64,000 nt of DNA from JBDFMH01 sp047238125 (GTDB lineage: Bacteria > Pseudomonadota > Alphaproteobacteria > Sphingomonadales > Sphingomonadaceae), in assembly GCF_047238125.1 (NCBI RefSeq), contig NZ_JBDFMH010000001.1, forward strand, positions 62,001 through 126,000. Reading direction: 5' to 3'. Below the pieces are notes generated by a model that did not search any database, was not told the origin of the DNA, and saw only the letters and a program-made list of their open reading frames with translations. The stretch's first letter is position 1, and each line of letters starts with the position of its first letter. Made by a program: the position numbers and the translations under genes. This document shows, in pieces, positions 62,114 to 64,000 of the stretch.

Positions 62114-62655
62114 GCATCGCGCCCGATCTCGATCGCGCCGAGCGAGGCGAGGTGGGGCGTGATGAACTGGCAATCGAGCAGCCGGAAGCCACCGAAGCGC
62201 AGCCGCGCGACAAGATGGGCCAGCGCCACCTTGGATGCATCGCGCGCGCGGCTGAACATGCTTTCGCCGAAGAAGGCGCCGCCGAGCGTGACCCCGTAGA
62301 GCCCGCCGACTAGCTCATCACCCGCCCAGGCTTCGATCGAATGGGCGTGGCCGCGGGCGTGGAGCGTAGCGTAGGCGGCCTCGATATCCGGATTGATCCA
62401 GGTATCGGGGCGCAACTCGGTCGCCTCCGCGCAGTGCGCGACGACGCGGGCGAAGGCGCGATCGCGAGTGACATGGAAGCGATCCGAGCGGATCGTGCGC
62501 GCCAGGGAGCGCGACAGCCGGAATTCATCGAGCGGCAGGATGCCGCGCTGCTTGGGTTCGACCCAGAAGACTTCCTGCGCGGCGCGGCTGTCCGCCATCG
62601 GGAAGACGCCGATCGCATAGGCTTTCAGCAGAAGATCGGGATCGAGCACGGCCAC
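61939..62655 (-). CDS. aat: Leucyl/phenylalanyl-tRNA-protein transferase
   Basis: An enzyme of about 238 residues that adds Leu or Phe to the N-terminus of proteins with basic starts, marking them for ClpSAP. Family segments: LLLKAYAIGVFPMADSR, FWVEPKQRGILPLDEFRLSR, ELRPDTWINPDIEAAYATLH, GLYGVTLGGAFFGESMFSR and FRLLDCQFITPHLASLGAIE. The GTG at 62655 is the best placed start (62649 is possible). About 35 C-terminal residues beyond the normal end are antisense to the DUF2155 gene, a 175-base tail-to-tail overlap. Confidence 0.93.
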   Translation of the reverse strand: MAVLDPDLLLKAYAIGVFPMADSRAAQEVFWVEPKQRGILPLDEFRLSRSLARTIRSDRFHVTRDRAFARVVAHCAEATELRPDTWINPDIEAAYATLHARGHAHSIEAWAGDELVGGLYGVTLGGAFFGESMFSRARDASKVALAHLVARLRFGGFRLLDCQFITPHLASLGAIEIGRDAYVSLLDSALGVGPSGVSVSADFGALDRRAGAAPGSDAGSVSGPISGWRIVQLLGQTS

Positions 62656-62686
62656 GCTGCGAGCCTGACCCGCCGCCCGCGGCAAA

Positions 62687-63733
62687 TCAAGCCGTGCGGA
62701 TCAGCAGCGCGGCGCCCGTCGCCGCCAGCAGCAGCGCCACCAGCGAGACGAGCAGGATCAGGATGAGCGGGCGGCGGCCGGCGGCCAGCAGATCCCGCAT
62801 CGGTGCGCGGATCGCGGTGGCCGCGACCGCCCACGCCAGCAGCGCCGCGGTCGCGCTGGAGGAGGCTGTCGCGACCGGGGCGGGGACCAGATCCAGCGAG
62901 GCCAGCCCGGCCATCGCGAAGAAGCCGGCGACGAACCAGGGCAACGCCAGCGGATTGGCGCGGGCGGCGCCGGGCAGCGGCCAGCAGGCCGCGACGATGG
63001 CCAGCACCGGAGCGAGCAGCGCGACGCGGATGAGCTTGACGATCGCGGCGACTTCCCCGGCTTGCGGCGAGACCGCATAGCCGGCGCCCAGCGCTTGCGC
63101 GACATCGTGGATCGCAGCGCCGATCATGAAGCCGGCCTGCGCATCATCGAGGCCGATCGCGCGCGCGATGATCGGATAGGCGAACATGGCGGCGGAACTG
63201 GCGCCCGACACGCCGACCAGCACCAGCGCGAGCCGGCTGGCCGGGATGCGGCGCTCACCCAGAACGGTGGCCAGCGCCAGTGCCGCGGAAGCGCCGCAGA
63301 TCGCGACCGAGCCCCCGACGAAGGCCCCGAAGGCGGGATCGAATCCCAGCGCGCGGGCGATGACGATGCCGGCCAGCAGCACCAGCCCCGCAATCGCCAC
63401 GATCGCGAGCAGCGCCGGCAGGCCGAGATCGGCGAACTGCGCAAACGACAGCCGCAGCCCGACCAACACGATGCCAAGCCGCAGCAGCGTGCGCGCGGCA
63501 AAGGCCAGGCCCGGCGCGAGCCGCGGTTCGCCGCCGAGGAAGTTGAGCGCGAGCCCGACCAGCAGCGCCATCAACGTGAGCGGCGCGCCGTAATGATCAG
63601 CCAGGAAGGCCGCGGCCATCGCGGCCAGTGCGCTGACCGCGAGGCCGGGCAGATAATCGCGCCAGCCGACGCGCGGCGCCGGTTCGAGATCGCCGAACAG
63701 ATCGGCGGCGGCAGGCAGCGGGCGCGGCGTCAC
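62687..63733 (-). CDS. YeiH/UPF0324 family putative sulfate exporter
   Basis: A membrane protein of 348 residues with about ten helices. Family segments include LTLMALLVGLALNFL, TLLRLGIVLVGLRLSFAQ, GSVAICGASAALALATV and MIGAAIHDVAQALGAGYAVS. Some relatives are regulated with sulfur metabolism, but the transported solute is not firmly known. A GTG start is used. It follows the end-fragment gene at 63782 on the same strand, 48 bases away. Confidence 0.88.
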   Translation of the reverse strand: MTPRPLPAAADLFGDLEPAPRVGWRDYLPGLAVSALAAMAAAFLADHYGAPLTLMALLVGLALNFLGGEPRLAPGLAFAARTLLRLGIVLVGLRLSFAQFADLGLPALLAIVAIAGLVLLAGIVIARALGFDPAFGAFVGGSVAICGASAALALATVLGERRIPASRLALVLVGVSGASSAAMFAYPIIARAIGLDDAQAGFMIGAAIHDVAQALGAGYAVSPQAGEVAAIVKLIRVALLAPVLAIVAACWPLPGAARANPLALPWFVAGFFAMAGLASLDLVPAPVATASSSATAALLAWAVAATAIRAPMRDLLAAGRRPLILILLVSLVALLLAATGAALLIRTA

Positions 63734-63781
63734 GCCCCCGTCTTTGCGCGATGCGGGGGGCGGCGCAATCCGCCGCGAGGA

Positions 63782-64000
63782 TCAATCGATGCGGTAGTGG
63801 CTGAGGAAGGGGGCGATGCGCCAATCGATCGACAGCGGTTCGGGGCGCGGTTCGGTGCCGGTGCAGCAGAGCGCGCCGACTTCGTTCTGCATCACCAGTG
63901 CGAAAAATTGTTCGGCGGCATCGAGCGGGCGATCGATCGCGGCGCGCCCTTCCGCCGTCCAGCGGCCGAGCAGGCCGGCGAGATGCTCGATCGCGGGCAT
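63782..64000 (-). CDS. C-terminal part of a probable TetR/AcrR family regulator (cut by the window edge)
   Basis: At least 72 residues reaching the window end. The sequence (IEHLAGLLGRWTAEGRAAID, AAEQFFALVMQNEVGALCC, ending IAPFLSHYRID) looks like the ligand-binding C-terminus of a TetR-type repressor of the AefR-like sort. The DNA-binding part would lie beyond position 64000. The ATG visible at the very edge is probably an internal Met. It may control the YeiH-type exporter that follows. Confidence 0.5.
   Translation of the reverse strand: MPAIEHLAGLLGRWTAEGRAAIDRPLDAAEQFFALVMQNEVGALCCTGTEPRPEPLSIDWRIAPFLSHYRID

Overview
The window is chromosomal DNA of a sphingomonad (Alphaproteobacteria, Sphingomonadaceae, probably Sphingomonas or a close relative). 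Support for this: uniformly GC-rich coding sequence; two proteins ending in the PEPxxWA-type PEP-CTERM sorting tail with an exosortase gene between them and the polysaccharide genes; an NDUFA12-type complex I subunit; an alphaproteobacterial LexA box (GTTC-N7-GTTC) at uvrA; and MreBCD-PBP2-RodA and SecE-NusG-L11-L1 clusters in usual proteobacterial order. No plasmid or phage backbone, rRNA or CRISPR array was seen.

Layout. 1-11.9 kb: a PEP-CTERM protein, tRNA-Lys, the minus-strand cell-elongation operon mreB-mreC-mreD-mrdA-rodA, mutL, a 53-codon membrane peptide gene, a radical SAM protein, a second PEP-CTERM protein and a small retropepsin-like protease. 12-29 kb: an exosortase/exopolysaccharide locus (exosortase, EpsI-like protein, EpsD-like lipoprotein, then a secreted protein, an SGNH-type hydrolase, two acyltransferases, a GT4 and a GT2 glycosyltransferase, a DUF6492 protein, a beta-barrel, an export protein, a chain-length regulator and a tyrosine autokinase with an N-terminal MshEN-like domain). 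Many of these genes overlap by 1-4 bases, so they are probably translated together. No flippase, polymerase or initiating sugar-phosphate transferase is present here. 29-34 kb: an HTH-membrane-DUF4019 regulator, the glutathione-dependent formaldehyde cassette (frmA, VOC protein, fghA, fdhD), HU and tRNA-Val.

34-43.8 kb: mostly minus-strand genes (cupredoxin-like, HMCES/YedK-type protein, HTH hypothetical, uvrA, acetyltransferase) interrupted by an AT-richer two-gene plus-strand island encoding a DUF262 protein and a HEPN protein with an intact RX4H motif. This pair is the best candidate for an incompletely described (defence or toxin-antitoxin-like) system. A second AT-richer orphan lies at 41960-42715. 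43.8-54.3 kb: carbonic anhydrase, HD-GYP protein, rplJ-rplL, a duplicated lipoprotein pair (one copy fused to OmpA), an SDR/ADH/SRPBCC operon, then rplK-rplA, nusG, secE and tRNA-Trp. The ribosomal genes are split into two blocks, and rpoB does not follow rplL. An identical 26-base hairpin borders each end of the SDR/ADH/SRPBCC operon.

54.3-64 kb: a GGDEF-EAL protein, a stand-alone fatty acyl-AMP ligase, recX, a double cold-shock-domain protein, a DUF192 lipoprotein, ndufa12-mlaD-DUF2155, aat (3' end overlapping DUF2155 by 175 bases), a YeiH-type exporter and the C-terminal part of a probable TetR regulator.

Cyclic-di-GMP recurs: GGDEF-EAL and HD-GYP enzymes, a PilZ-like protein beside the polysaccharide locus and the MshEN-like domain on the tyrosine kinase suggest second-messenger control of polysaccharide export. 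All functional names are from reading motifs and remembered family features; no database search was run.
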